From: Flavobacteriales bacterium
GTDB taxonomy: Bacteria > Bacteroidota > Bacteroidia > NS11-12g > UBA955
Length of the DNA: 7,868 nucleotides
Direction: 5' to 3'
Assembly (NCBI GenBank): GCA_947472115.1
Contig: CANIZU010000080.1
Span: forward strand, 1 to 7,868
Position 1 is the first letter of the stretch. Each line of letters begins with the position of its first letter. A model generated the notes under the pieces. It searched no databases and had not been told where the DNA came from. It saw nothing but the letters and a program-made list of their open reading frames with translations. The translations under genes were made by a program, and so were the position numbers. Positions 1 to 7,555 of this stretch are shown here, piece after piece.

Positions 1-59
1 AATTCATCCATCACATCCAACAGTTTGGAGAATTGGTCCAATATTTCAGTTCGGTTCAT
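1..59 (-). CDS. mazG: Nucleoside triphosphate pyrophosphohydrolase MazG, N-terminal fragment (cut by window edge)
   Basis: Only the first 19 codons lie in the window; the gene continues past the left edge. It starts with ATG at 59-57 and reads MNRTEILDQFSKLLDVMDE. This resembles the N-terminus of Bacteroidota MazG proteins, where a segment of the form F-x-x-L-L-x-I-M-D-E-L-R precedes the CPWD motif of the pyrophosphohydrolase domain. The CPWD motif itself would lie just outside the window, so the assignment rests on this short match from memory. MazG family enzymes hydrolyse nucleoside triphosphates to monophosphates and pyrophosphate, removing aberrant nucleotides in the cytoplasm. The gene lies 118 bp downstream of aroC on the same strand. 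That gap (60-177) shows no TAnnTTTG-type promoter on this strand, so read-through from aroC is possible. An unrelated protein with a similar leader cannot be excluded. Confidence 0.65.
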   Translation of the reverse strand, partial: MNRTEILDQFSKLLDVMDE

Positions 60-177
60 TTGGTTATTATTACACTTACGATTTCTAATTGATTTTATCT
101 CTTCTTTGATATTCGATGAAGTTTATTCCCTCTTGATTTTCGACCCAATCACGATGAATATTTAATGTGATCAACAA

Positions 178-1245
178 CTAGTTGCTTTCCAGTATTAAAT
201 CCATAATTGCTAAGGCACACATCGCTTCAACAATCGGGACAGCCCTTGGCAATACACAGGGGTCATGTCGTCCCGTAGCCGCTATGGTTACATTCTCACC
301 CAATTTATTAACGGTATTCTGCTCTTTGCCGATGGTTGACGTAGGTTTAAAGGCCACCTGAATTTTTATGTCTTCCCCGGTACTCATGCCACCAATGATT
401 CCTCCACTGTGATTGGTTCTTGTGCCAACTCCGTTTGAATCGCTGACCCATTCATCGTTGTGTTGCGAACCTTTCATCGTAGCGGCAGAGAAGCCATCGC
501 CAAATGAAATGCCCTTAACCGCGTTGATATTCAATAAATACTGACCTAGAACGGATTGCAATTTCCCAAAAACAGGCTCTCCGATTCCTTTCTGCATTCC
601 GCTAATATTACATTGGATTACACCTCCCAAACTGTCGTTTTCCGATTTTGCCAATTCAATGGCAGCGATCATAGCCTCACTTGTTTCTAAATCCCAACAT
701 CTAACTAGACTACTTTCAATGTCTGATGCATTAGGCGTGGATTGGGTTATTGGGGCGATGATCTTATAGATTTGATTCACCCATCCGGTGATTGTGATAC
801 CCTGTTTTTCTAAATATTGAATGGCCAATGCACCTGCGGCGACCCATCCTGCTGTAATTCTTGCGCTGCTTCGTCCACCACCGCGATGATCACGATGATC
901 GTATTTGGTGTCGTATAATAAATCAGCATGGCCAGGTCTGTAAATGTCCTTTAACGCATCGTAGTCCTCCGACTTCGCATCAGTATTTGGAATCAACATT
1001 GTTATTGGCGAGCCTAGGGTTTTTCCTTCAAAAATTCCAGATATGATTTCAACGACATCACTTTCGTTACGAGATGTGGTGATGTTGCTCTGACCTGGAC
1101 GTCGGCGTTGCATACATCTTTCCAATGCTTCTAAATCAACGGTCACGTTTGATGGATATCCATCTATCACAACCCCAATGGCAGTCCCGTGGCTTTCACC
1201 AAATGAAGTGATGGTTAAATTCTTTCCGATGCTGTTTCTGGCCAT
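178..1245 (-). CDS. aroC: Chorismate synthase
   Basis: This 355-residue protein catalyses the last shikimate-pathway step, turning 5-enolpyruvylshikimate 3-phosphate into chorismate with reduced FMN as cofactor. It acts in the cytoplasm as a tetramer. The family hallmarks are all present: GESHG at 16-20 with the conserved His19, RRRPGQS at 47-53, YRPGHAD at 102-108, DHRGGGRSSAR at 119-129, IGKEQNTV at 305-312 and GRHDPCVLPRAVP at 325-337. The length is normal for the family. The start MARNSIGKNLTITSFGESHG fits the usual N-terminus exactly; upstream in frame there is only a GTA repeat and then a TGA stop, with no other start codon. At residues 130 and 134 the usual E and R/H of the second signature are Ile and Trp. 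It is the last gene of the aro cluster, 64 bp after the DUF4440 gene. That gap holds a 40-bp trinucleotide repeat ending 12 bases before the ATG. No promoter is obvious in the gap, so it is probably transcribed from upstream. Confidence 0.97.
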   Translation of the reverse strand: MARNSIGKNLTITSFGESHGTAIGVVIDGYPSNVTVDLEALERCMQRRRPGQSNITTSRNESDVVEIISGIFEGKTLGSPITMLIPNTDAKSEDYDALKDIYRPGHADLLYDTKYDHRDHRGGGRSSARITAGWVAAGALAIQYLEKQGITITGWVNQIYKIIAPITQSTPNASDIESSLVRCWDLETSEAMIAAIELAKSENDSLGGVIQCNISGMQKGIGEPVFGKLQSVLGQYLLNINAVKGISFGDGFSAATMKGSQHNDEWVSDSNGVGTRTNHSGGIIGGMSTGEDIKIQVAFKPTSTIGKEQNTVNKLGENVTIAATGRHDPCVLPRAVPIVEAMCALAIMDLILESN

Positions 1246-1257
1246 TTCGTTTCGATA

Positions 1258-1299
<42 letters not shown>

Positions 1300-1309
1300 A
1301 TTTTTTGAT

Positions 1310-1876
1310 TTACCAAGTATGGTCGATCTGAATTTTTGGTCCTTCGGTTGTTCCAACGAATATCAAACTGAAACGTCCACTCAATGTATCGCGAGTGGGC
1401 TTATGCTTTTGAATGACTTCCCATCGTCCGATGACTTGCGCGATGTAAGCGGATTCATTCACCCATCGGATTTCGTCGCGATGAAAGGTGAGTTTCCCCA
1501 TAGCGTCTTTATCTGGGTAGCCCTTTTTATAGGAATCAGTAATTTCTTGCCAACTTGTTTTAACTTTTTTGTCGGTAATGAATCGCACGCTGGAATCTTT
1601 GATGTAGCCCGACATAAAAACATCGATGTTTGCATCGTTCCAACCCTTCAGTTGATAATCAAGCACCTTGTTTACATCGTCCAGGGTGTATGCAAATACG
1701 CTTTGACCCTTCGAAATGTTAGTTACGGCGTCTGATCCACCACTTTGGTAGCGATAAATAAACGATATGATGGTGCAGACCATTGCAATTATTGCAAGAA
1801 TCCAGGTTTTGCGTGAGTCAGTTCCTTTCTTCTTGGCAACTGTTTCTGTTGTATTGTTGTGATTTTCGGTATTCAT
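1310..1876 (-). CDS. Membrane-anchored DUF4440/SnoaL-like (NTF2-fold) protein of unknown role
   Basis: This 188-residue protein has a polar N-terminus (about 1-23), one hydrophobic membrane segment (about 24-41, WILAIIAMVCTIISFIY) and a globular C-terminal part (about 63-188). The globular part matches the DUF4440 type of the NTF2/SnoaL fold: a VLDYQLKGWNDANIDVFMSGY helix pair near 71-91, YKKGYPDKDAMGKLTF at 116-131, and a closing strand ending IQIDHTW. Basic residues just before the membrane segment and none following it favour a cytoplasmic N-terminus and a periplasmic domain, which is an inference. The family includes small-ligand binders and some enzymes, but no activity can be assigned here. 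I start it at ATG 1876-1874 (MNTENHNN), 16 bases after the aroA stop; an in-frame TTG at 1900 would overlap aroA and adds only eight unremarkable residues. It sits between aroA and aroC with no visible promoter, so it is probably co-transcribed with them. Confidence 0.85.
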   Translation of the reverse strand: MNTENHNNTTETVAKKKGTDSRKTWILAIIAMVCTIISFIYRYQSGGSDAVTNISKGQSVFAYTLDDVNKVLDYQLKGWNDANIDVFMSGYIKDSSVRFITDKKVKTSWQEITDSYKKGYPDKDAMGKLTFHRDEIRWVNESAYIAQVIGRWEVIQKHKPTRDTLSGRFSLIFVGTTEGPKIQIDHTW

Positions 1877-1892
1877 ATAACTGACGATTAAC

Positions 1893-3236
1893 TTAATCAA
1901 AGGTACACTTCTTCAATTGCTCCCAAAACTGCGGAAAGGATTTTTCTACACAGGCCGTATCGGTATAGTTCAAAGTGGGAATCCATGGTTTGAGTGCTGA
2001 AAATGCCATTGCAATGCGATGGTCTGATTGGGTGTTTACATTTAGTTGGGCAGGAAAGCATCGACCAGAACAGTTCAATATCCATAAATCATCCGATTCC
2101 GAGCCAAAATTCCTCAGTGTGCATCCTAGCGATTTCATATTCTCCTGAATTGCTGCGATCCTGTCGCTCTCTTTGTATCGCAGATTTTCAATGCCACTGA
2201 TTACGACTGATTTGCCCATGATACACCATCCAACCACTAGGGCAGGAACCAGGTCGGGGTTGTTTTTTACATTGATATGCAAGGTTTGATCGTGCGCAAT
2301 AATTTCATCGTCCTCTAAAAATTCAGGGGTCGGGTTAATGTGGCTATTCTGCCTTGAAATCAGAATCCCGTTCTCGGTTGCAATTGATTTGATGCCAAGA
2401 TGATTGCCTAATTCGCACATTATTGCATCGCCTTGCGCGCTTTTGCCCATGAGTGCTAAATTTGTATCCAGTTGAGATTGACTCATTTTTAAGCCAAGTA
2501 GTTCAAACGTAGAATCCTTTGGCATGCCCAGCAGAATTGGGTAGAAGAATGCGGCGGAGCTCCAATCCGATTCTAGTATATCTAAATCAATTGGGGTATT
2601 TGAACTCTGGTAATCTCCATTGATTGTAATGCAAAGCTCGGTGCCTTCTTTAACGCTTGAAATCTCAATGCCCAACTGATTCAATAACTGAATGGTCATC
2701 TCAATATAAGCGTGGGAATGGGTGTTGTCGGTGATGATGATTCTTTTGATACCGACAAATAATGGAGCCATCAGTAGCAATGCACTCGCATACTGAGAAC
2801 TCAGAGCCGCGCTGATTGTGACATCTCGCCATGCTTTTATCCTGCGATTTATTGAAATGGGGGTGAATCCAACCCGGTCAGAATAACTTATGTCGGCGCC
2901 CATCGCATTTAAAGCGGTTACCAAAGGTTCGATGCTTCTGCTGTTTAAGCTTTCATTGCCCGTGATTTGACAACGCGAAGTGAAATTTGCAGCGGCGAAA
3001 GCGGTAAATAGTCTACACGGCGTTCCGGCATCTTGAAAATAATAGGTCGACGATTCACCGGCGGAGTTGTCTTGGCTAAGCGCATTTATCAGCAGCTGCG
3101 TGTCTCTACAGCCATTGGCGATAATGTGTGAGTTGTCTTCCAGCCAAGATTTTAGATTTCCCTGGCCGGCGATGGCAATCAAAGCTCGGTTTAGCAGGCT
3201 TTTACTTACCGGGAGGTTAATTTGTATGGCCGACAT
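1893..3236 (-). CDS. aroA: 3-phosphoshikimate 1-carboxyvinyltransferase (EPSP synthase)
   Basis: This 447-residue enzyme joins phosphoenolpyruvate to shikimate 3-phosphate to give EPSP, the substrate of the chorismate synthase encoded further down the operon. The key motifs are in order: SKS...NR at 11-17 (substrate-binding Lys12 and Arg17), DAGTPCR at 69-75 (counterpart of the NAGTxxR loop), LNSRSIEPL at 97-105, SSQ at 146-148, NNPD at 325-328 with the probable catalytic Asp328, KESDR at 355-359, SDHRIAMAF at 404-412, and Lys432 in VEKSFPQF near the end. The sequence is divergent, as usual for Bacteroidota, and its N-terminus is short, with SKS already at residue 11. No other ATG precedes SKS in frame, so the start overlapping aroB by 20 nt is the natural choice and points to translational coupling. 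It is followed 16 nt later by the DUF4440 gene. No key residue appears lost. Confidence 0.95.
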   Translation of the reverse strand: MSAIQINLPVSKSLLNRALIAIAGQGNLKSWLEDNSHIIANGCRDTQLLINALSQDNSAGESSTYYFQDAGTPCRLFTAFAAANFTSRCQITGNESLNSRSIEPLVTALNAMGADISYSDRVGFTPISINRRIKAWRDVTISAALSSQYASALLLMAPLFVGIKRIIITDNTHSHAYIEMTIQLLNQLGIEISSVKEGTELCITINGDYQSSNTPIDLDILESDWSSAAFFYPILLGMPKDSTFELLGLKMSQSQLDTNLALMGKSAQGDAIMCELGNHLGIKSIATENGILISRQNSHINPTPEFLEDDEIIAHDQTLHINVKNNPDLVPALVVGWCIMGKSVVISGIENLRYKESDRIAAIQENMKSLGCTLRNFGSESDDLWILNCSGRCFPAQLNVNTQSDHRIAMAFSALKPWIPTLNYTDTACVEKSFPQFWEQLKKCTFD

Positions 3237-4305
3237 AATTATTCAATACTTGAATTACGGCCTCGGGTGATACGGCGATATTATAGTCACAATCTCCTGG
3301 GGCATAAGCCATACAGAACAATAATTTGTCGTGGATATTCTTTTTATCGGCCCGGATATAATTCATCAACACCGGAATGTCATTCTGACTAAAATGAATG
3401 GAAGAATACAGTCCTTCTACAATCGTTTTTAATTGTTGATGTAAGGCTTCTGTCACTTCCCTTTGGGTGGATAATTGAATCGCCAAGGCCGACTCCATGA
3501 CCAATCCCCATGCAATGGCGAAGCCGTGCGGGATGGGCTTCTCCTGGTCAAGGCATAACGATTCTAATGCGTGGCCAATCGTATGACCAAGGTTTAATAA
3601 TTTCCGCTGTCCCTTTTCTTCGAAATCCGCGTTAACAATGCGCGATTTGATTTTGATGTTCCACTCCAAGATGCTCAGCCATGTTTGGTGATCATTTGTG
3701 TTTGGGATGGGTTGCTGAACTTGTGTCCAAGCTTTTCCGCCCAATAAGGTTCCGTGTTTGATCACCTCAGCCCATCCGCTCAATACCTCGTTATGGGGTA
3801 GTGTTTTTAACCAATGTGGCGTGATGAAGATATTAGTTGCGGTAGAAAATGTGCCGATATAATTTTTATAATGACCTAAATTGATGCCGGTTTTTCCACC
3901 AACAGAAGCATCAACCATCGCCAATAAGGTCGTTGGAATATTCCAAAATTCAATGCCTCTTAAATAGGTTGAAGCGCAGAAACCCCCTACATCGCAAAGA
4001 GCGCCACCACCAATATTAATTAGCAGAGAACTGCGCTGCGCGTTGTTGTCCTTCAGCCAAGTGTAAATGGTTTCGCAGACAGTGAGGTTTTTGGCATCAT
4101 CGCCATTGGGAATGGTAAGGATATGAGATTCGGGAATACCGCCTACGCAATCGTCAATGAACGACAAACAAAGGGATTGGGTTGATTGACTACATAAGAA
4201 AAAGACATCCGGTTTTGAAGCGATGTTGGCGTCCGAAATGTTATCAAACCTCGATGATAACGCTTCAGAGAATTCCGTGGCGATATCCAAGCCACACCAA
4301 ATCAT
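3217..4305 (-). CDS. aroB: 3-dehydroquinate synthase
   Basis: This 362-residue cytoplasmic enzyme converts DAHP into 3-dehydroquinate, the second shikimate-pathway step, using NAD and a divalent metal. The nucleotide-binding segment GGGALCDVGGFCASTYLRG lies at 99-117. DASVGGKTGINLGHYKN at 132-148 carries the conserved lysines 138 and 147. The metal ligands are recognisable as Glu180 in GWAEVIKHG, His241 in LNLGHTIGHALE and His260 in PHG. The length is normal. The ATG at 4305-4303 overlaps the stop of the upstream DUF4835 gene in an ATGA arrangement, and the stop lies 20 nt inside aroA, so this gene is coupled on both sides. The first ~95 residues are variable but compatible with the NAD-binding domain. 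There is no sign of truncation. Confidence 0.96.
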   Translation of the reverse strand: MIWCGLDIATEFSEALSSRFDNISDANIASKPDVFFLCSQSTQSLCLSFIDDCVGGIPESHILTIPNGDDAKNLTVCETIYTWLKDNNAQRSSLLINIGGGALCDVGGFCASTYLRGIEFWNIPTTLLAMVDASVGGKTGINLGHYKNYIGTFSTATNIFITPHWLKTLPHNEVLSGWAEVIKHGTLLGGKAWTQVQQPIPNTNDHQTWLSILEWNIKIKSRIVNADFEEKGQRKLLNLGHTIGHALESLCLDQEKPIPHGFAIAWGLVMESALAIQLSTQREVTEALHQQLKTIVEGLYSSIHFSQNDIPVLMNYIRADKKNIHDKLLFCMAYAPGDCDYNIAVSPEAVIQVLNNYVGHTN

Positions 4306-5216
4306 GATTTGATTTTATCGTATCGCTGACTGTTGGTTGGGTCGATTTCGGAGAGAAATTTTGCCATAGCCGTTTTTTCGGGGACGGGCGCCCCTTTATA
4401 TATTTCTACGAGCTCAGCCCATTTAGTTGAGAAGAAGGATTTTTGCAACAAGCAGTTTTGGAAAATCGACTGGGTTTCTTTTAACTTCTTGATGTTTTCG
4501 GTGATGCTTTTTCTTGCCTGGTCTGGGTTTGCCGCAAACTGATCCATCCCTTTTCGGTGATAGTTATAGGTGAGCAAACGAAGGTCCTTAAATCTTGGGT
4601 TTGTGAGATTCTCCGCCAAGTAGAATCTGTTTCTTATCCCTTTGCCATCGCCCTGATTCCATCCCATTTTGTTGGTCATGATTGAAACCATACTTTGCAT
4701 CTTTGAAAAATACGGCGAGCCACCCAATTCTGAAAAACTATCGAAGTCCATTCCAATCGCTAAGTTGACATAATAAGCGAGTAGGGTGGTGAAGTCATTC
4801 ATGTTCATGTTCTCCTGGTATTCGAGGTTTTCGAATTCTCTATAACTGAAAGTGATGTCTTCGTCGTTGAACTGAAAAATGGTTGTCTTGTAAGTAGAGT
4901 TATATGTCGGCCTAACCACCTGAAACTGCATGGAGCCTGAAAAGTCGTTGTTGTTAATTGCTGTGATGTCGAAAAACATGCTAAACTCAATTTTCTCTTG
5001 CGATGCGATGTTTTCGTCGGTCCATTTTCTTGTGTTGATGAACTGCTGGGCCGCATTTTGCAAAGTTTGTAACACCTGTTTGTCGGTCATTTGAACCCGA
5101 GGCGCTACAATTTGAATATTTGCTTTGATTTCTTGGGAAAATACGCTTGGAATAAACACTGCGAGGGCAATGAAAATTACTGTAAGTTTCTTCAAGGGAT
5201 TTACGTTGTGTTTCAT
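4302..5216 (-). CDS. DUF4835 family protein, PorD-like (probable type IX secretion-associated exported protein)
   Basis: This 304-residue protein starts with a clear signal peptide: MKHNVNPLKK, a hydrophobic core at about 11-25, and a likely signal peptidase I site after Ser27 (VFS-Q). There is no lipobox, so it should be released into the periplasm or reach the outer membrane. The mature part matches the Bacteroidota family DUF4835, with VVRPTYNSTYKTTIFQF at 100-116, LLAYYVNLAIGMDFDSF at 145-161 and NRFYLAENLTNPRFKDLR at 196-213. As I recall, current databases name this family after the type IX secretion component PorD; the biochemical role is not established, so I give no symbol. I chose the ATG at 5216-5214 because it forms a TGATG overlap with the coaBC stop and begins the signal peptide directly; an in-frame start at 5237 would add seven residues. 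It is ATGA-coupled to aroB. Bacteroidota relatives often show the same coaBC-DUF4835 pairing. Confidence 0.88.
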   Translation of the reverse strand: MKHNVNPLKKLTVIFIALAVFIPSVFSQEIKANIQIVAPRVQMTDKQVLQTLQNAAQQFINTRKWTDENIASQEKIEFSMFFDITAINNNDFSGSMQFQVVRPTYNSTYKTTIFQFNDEDITFSYREFENLEYQENMNMNDFTTLLAYYVNLAIGMDFDSFSELGGSPYFSKMQSMVSIMTNKMGWNQGDGKGIRNRFYLAENLTNPRFKDLRLLTYNYHRKGMDQFAANPDQARKSITENIKKLKETQSIFQNCLLQKSFFSTKWAELVEIYKGAPVPEKTAMAKFLSEIDPTNSQRYDKIKS

Positions 5217-6439
5217 CAATGAGTTTGGGTTAACCATTCTGATAAAGATTGAAGGAGTTTCTGGGCGACCTCGGTTTTAGATGCGGTGGGGATTTGCCAT
5301 TGTTCTCCATCGTTACAGAAAATCGTTACGGCATTGGTATCCACGCCAAATCCGGATTCGGGGTTGCTTTGAGAGTTAAGAACGATGCAATCTAGGTTTT
5401 TCTTTTGCAATTTGCCTAGCGCATTATTATTTTCATTTTCTGTTTCTAGCGCAAATCCAATGGTAATTTGGTTTGACCGTTTTTGACCCGATAATTCACT
5501 AAGGATATCGGGATTCTTTGTCAATGTAATCGTAATAGAGTCCTCAGTTTTTTTGATTTTCTGTGATGCGATTTCAACGGGAGCGAAATCAGCCACGGCC
5601 GCCGCCATAATTAAGATATCGCAATGCGGGAAAAGCGCTAGACATTTCGTATGCATCTCCTTGGCGCTGAGGGTAGGGTATGCCGCGCAGTTTTCAGGCA
5701 ATTCTACACTCACCGAACCATAAACGATGTCGACCGTTGCGCCTGATTGAACCAAAGCATCAGCGATCGCAAAACCCATTTTACCAGAACTGTGGTTGCC
5801 TATGAATCGAACGGGATCTATTGATTCTCGCGTTCCTCCGGCGGTGACTAATACTCTTTTGCCCGTAAAGTAATTGGGCGGGGGTAGCAATTGACTTTCG
5901 AGCGTCGCAAAAATTTGCTCCGGTTCCGCCATTCGTCCTTTTCCGGATAGGCCCGATGCCAATTCTCCGTCTTCAGGGTCGATGATATTTACCCCTTGGT
6001 TAGTCAGCGTCTTGATGTTGGCTTGTGTTGATGCATGCGTCCACATGTCGAGATCCATAGCTGGAGCCACCCAAACTGGGCAACGTGACGATAGAATCAC
6101 CGACATCAATAGATTGTCGCACAGACCATGAGCCATTTTAGCTAAAGTATTGGCACCAGCTGGGGCGATTATAATGGCATCGGCCCAGAGCGCCAAGTGT
6201 ACGTGGTTATTCCATTCGCCTTGGCTATTTTTAAAGAAATCGGATAAAACGGGGTTTTCGGAAAGCACCGAAAGTGTTTGCGGGGTGACAAAAGATTTAG
6301 CGGCCTCAGTTACGATGACCTGTACTTCTGCACCCTCCTTTTTGAGAAGTCGAACCAATTGTGGGATTTTATAAGCGGCAATGCCACCTGTAACCCCAAC
6401 AATGATCTTCTTATTGTTAAAGTGGTTTTTCCGGAGCAT
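5216..6439 (-). CDS. coaBC: Bifunctional phosphopantothenoylcysteine decarboxylase / phosphopantothenate-cysteine ligase
   Basis: This 407-residue enzyme carries two successive coenzyme A steps. The C-terminal CoaB half couples 4'-phosphopantothenate to cysteine using CTP, and the N-terminal FMN-dependent CoaC half decarboxylates the product to 4'-phosphopantetheine. CoaC (about 10-185) shows GVTGGIAAYK at 15-24, the catalytic His79 in NNHVHLALWAD, and GELASGLSGKGRMAEP at 158-173. CoaB (about 190-407) shows VTAGGTRESIDPVRFIGNHS at 198-217, AAAVADFAP at 279-287, KIKK at 294-297 and KNPDIL at 308-313. The PAMN motif is PAMD here (Asp129), and the cysteine expected in the substrate flap is Ser162; I recall both in other Bacteroidota. 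I chose ATG 6439 (MLRKNHFNNKKIIVGVTGG), 23 nt inside rpoZ; a TTG at 6472 would add 11 unlikely residues. The next gene starts within its stop (TGATG). Confidence 0.96.
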   Translation of the reverse strand: MLRKNHFNNKKIIVGVTGGIAAYKIPQLVRLLKKEGAEVQVIVTEAAKSFVTPQTLSVLSENPVLSDFFKNSQGEWNNHVHLALWADAIIIAPAGANTLAKMAHGLCDNLLMSVILSSRCPVWVAPAMDLDMWTHASTQANIKTLTNQGVNIIDPEDGELASGLSGKGRMAEPEQIFATLESQLLPPPNYFTGKRVLVTAGGTRESIDPVRFIGNHSSGKMGFAIADALVQSGATVDIVYGSVSVELPENCAAYPTLSAKEMHTKCLALFPHCDILIMAAAVADFAPVEIASQKIKKTEDSITITLTKNPDILSELSGQKRSNQITIGFALETENENNNALGKLQKKNLDCIVLNSQSNPESGFGVDTNAVTIFCNDGEQWQIPTASKTEVAQKLLQSLSEWLTQTH

Positions 6440-6740
6440 CGGGGATTCTCCAGTAGGTTTTTTGATCGTCAAACTCCTGCGTAGCCATCAATGTAGGTTT
6501 TGGCATGCGCTCATACATCATCGAGATTTCAATCTGCTCTCTATTTTCTTGAATTTCTTCCAAGTTGTCTGCGTCGTTGATAAATGGCTCCAAACGATTG
6601 CGCAACTCTTCCTTTTGCTTCTCGGCGATTTGATTCGCACGCTTTGAAATGATGATTGCACTCAAATAAATGTTGTCGGTCTCTTGCTCTAAATTGCGCA
6701 AGTCACGTGTTTCGGCATTACGGGATATAGGATTGCTCAT
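6417..6740 (-). CDS. rpoZ: DNA-directed RNA polymerase omega subunit (Bacteroidota type)
   Basis: This 107-residue protein is the small omega subunit, which wraps the beta-prime subunit and aids RNA polymerase assembly. It has the family core at about 22-53, with DNIYLSAIIISKRANQIAEK as the counterpart of the conserved segment N-x-Y-x-x-x-x-I-x-x-x-R-A-x-Q-I, followed by a charged helix and the Bacteroidota-type tail IEISMMYERMPKPT at 70-83. Length and composition fit that group. The ATG at 6740-6738 overlaps the bamD stop as ATGA, and the end overlaps coaBC by 23 nt, so it is coupled on both sides. Omega next to coaBC is a common bacterial arrangement, and bamD-rpoZ-coaBC is typical for this phylum. 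Confidence 0.93.
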   Translation of the reverse strand: MSNPISRNAETRDLRNLEQETDNIYLSAIIISKRANQIAEKQKEELRNRLEPFINDADNLEEIQENREQIEISMMYERMPKPTLMATQEFDDQKTYWRIPDAPEKPL

Positions 6741-7555
6741 ATGATTTCTTTCAATTTTGTGATTTCTTTGATGATTTTTAGTCTCGTTTCTGCTGCATCA
6801 GAACTATGTAAGCCGTCAGATCTATTGGCGTCTACATAATCGTCGATTAGCTTCATTGCTTTTTCTAATCGTTCGATACGCTTTGATTCAACGGAGTTCA
6901 TTCCATACAAAAACTGTGCCTTATAGGCGATGAATTCCAGTTCCTCTTTTTGTGGGATGTCGGGGTAGGATTTAAGTGCTAAAACTGCAGCAGCACTTGC
7001 GGCCTTGAATTCTGAAATTTGATAATATTGGTTAACCTGTGCGAAGGCTTTTTTGTGAATACGCTCCCTCAGATCGTCGATATGCTCATTGCACTTCGGA
7101 ATATAATCAGAGTCAGGATAGGCATTCATGAATTCCTGAATCTCGTTGATGATGTCAATTGTGTTTACCTGGTCTAAATCGTAATCCGCCACCGACATGA
7201 AATCGCAGTAAAGAGCCATGTAGGAGCAGTCTACAGCCTTTGGGCTTCGTGAGAATTTGTAAGTGAAATCTTTGAATAATGTACTTGCATCTTCGTAGGC
7301 CTTCAAATTGAAATAACAATAAGCCACTTTTACGTAGGTGAGCTCTAAACTATCGCGCTTATTCTGGAAATAATCGTCTTTCAGTTGCTCATATAATGGC
7401 AAAGCACGACCAAAATCCTCTTTGGCATAAAGCTCTTCAGCCTTGGCCATTTTTAAACCTGAGTTCTTGCCTTTGAAGATTTTTCCATAGTCGCTGCAAC
7501 CCACATTAATTGTGAGAAGGGCAATCAGTAGAAACAAATTTGACTTGAACCGCAT
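6737..7555 (-). CDS. bamD: Outer membrane protein assembly factor BamD (lipoprotein)
   Basis: This 272-residue protein is the TPR lipoprotein of the BAM complex, which folds beta-barrel proteins into the outer membrane together with BamA. The N-terminus MRFKSNLFLLIALLTINVGC is a lipoprotein signal with Cys20 as the lipidated residue. The -3 position is Asn rather than the usual Leu/Val, a mild deviation. TPR-like helical pairs follow: KAEELYAKEDFGRALPLYEQ at about 38-57, TYVKVAYCYFNLKAYEDAST at 73-92, and the family region VDCSYMALYCDF at 108-119 with AYPDSDYIPKC at 145-155. The C-terminal ~60 residues are charged helices. The length is usual for Bacteroidota BamD. It is the first gene of the minus-strand chain and is ATGA-coupled to rpoZ. 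A -7 type promoter element lies just upstream. Confidence 0.93.
   Translation of the reverse strand: MRFKSNLFLLIALLTINVGCSDYGKIFKGKNSGLKMAKAEELYAKEDFGRALPLYEQLKDDYFQNKRDSLELTYVKVAYCYFNLKAYEDASTLFKDFTYKFSRSPKAVDCSYMALYCDFMSVADYDLDQVNTIDIINEIQEFMNAYPDSDYIPKCNEHIDDLRERIHKKAFAQVNQYYQISEFKAASAAAVLALKSYPDIPQKEELEFIAYKAQFLYGMNSVESKRIERLEKAMKLIDDYVDANRSDGLHSSDAAETRLKIIKEITKLKEII

Noticed and set aside
148..171. Imperfect inverted repeat (ATCAC...GTGAT) just downstream of aroC, as a terminator
   Set aside because: The stem is five pairs with a large AT-rich loop and there is no T-run after it on the minus strand. It is too weak to call.
1301..1312. Small palindrome TCAAAAAATTGA at the end of the DUF4440 gene
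   Set aside because: Only four pairs around an A-rich loop, with no T-tract, so it is not a credible terminator.
1877..1900. TTG start for the DUF4440 gene overlapping aroA
   Set aside because: An ATG eight codons further in gives a cleaner N-terminus and a 16-nt gap after aroA; the extra residues add nothing recognisable.
2987..3032. Possible natural glyphosate tolerance of EPSP synthase, because the position of E. coli Pro101 is Leu76
   Set aside because: Arg-Leu at this place occurs in many divergent EPSP synthases, and the neighbouring Gly and Thr are conserved. One residue does not support a resistance claim.
6440..6472. TTG start extending CoaBC by 11 residues
   Set aside because: ATG 6439 already gives the usual short leader before GVTGGIAAYK; the extension lies wholly within rpoZ coding sequence.
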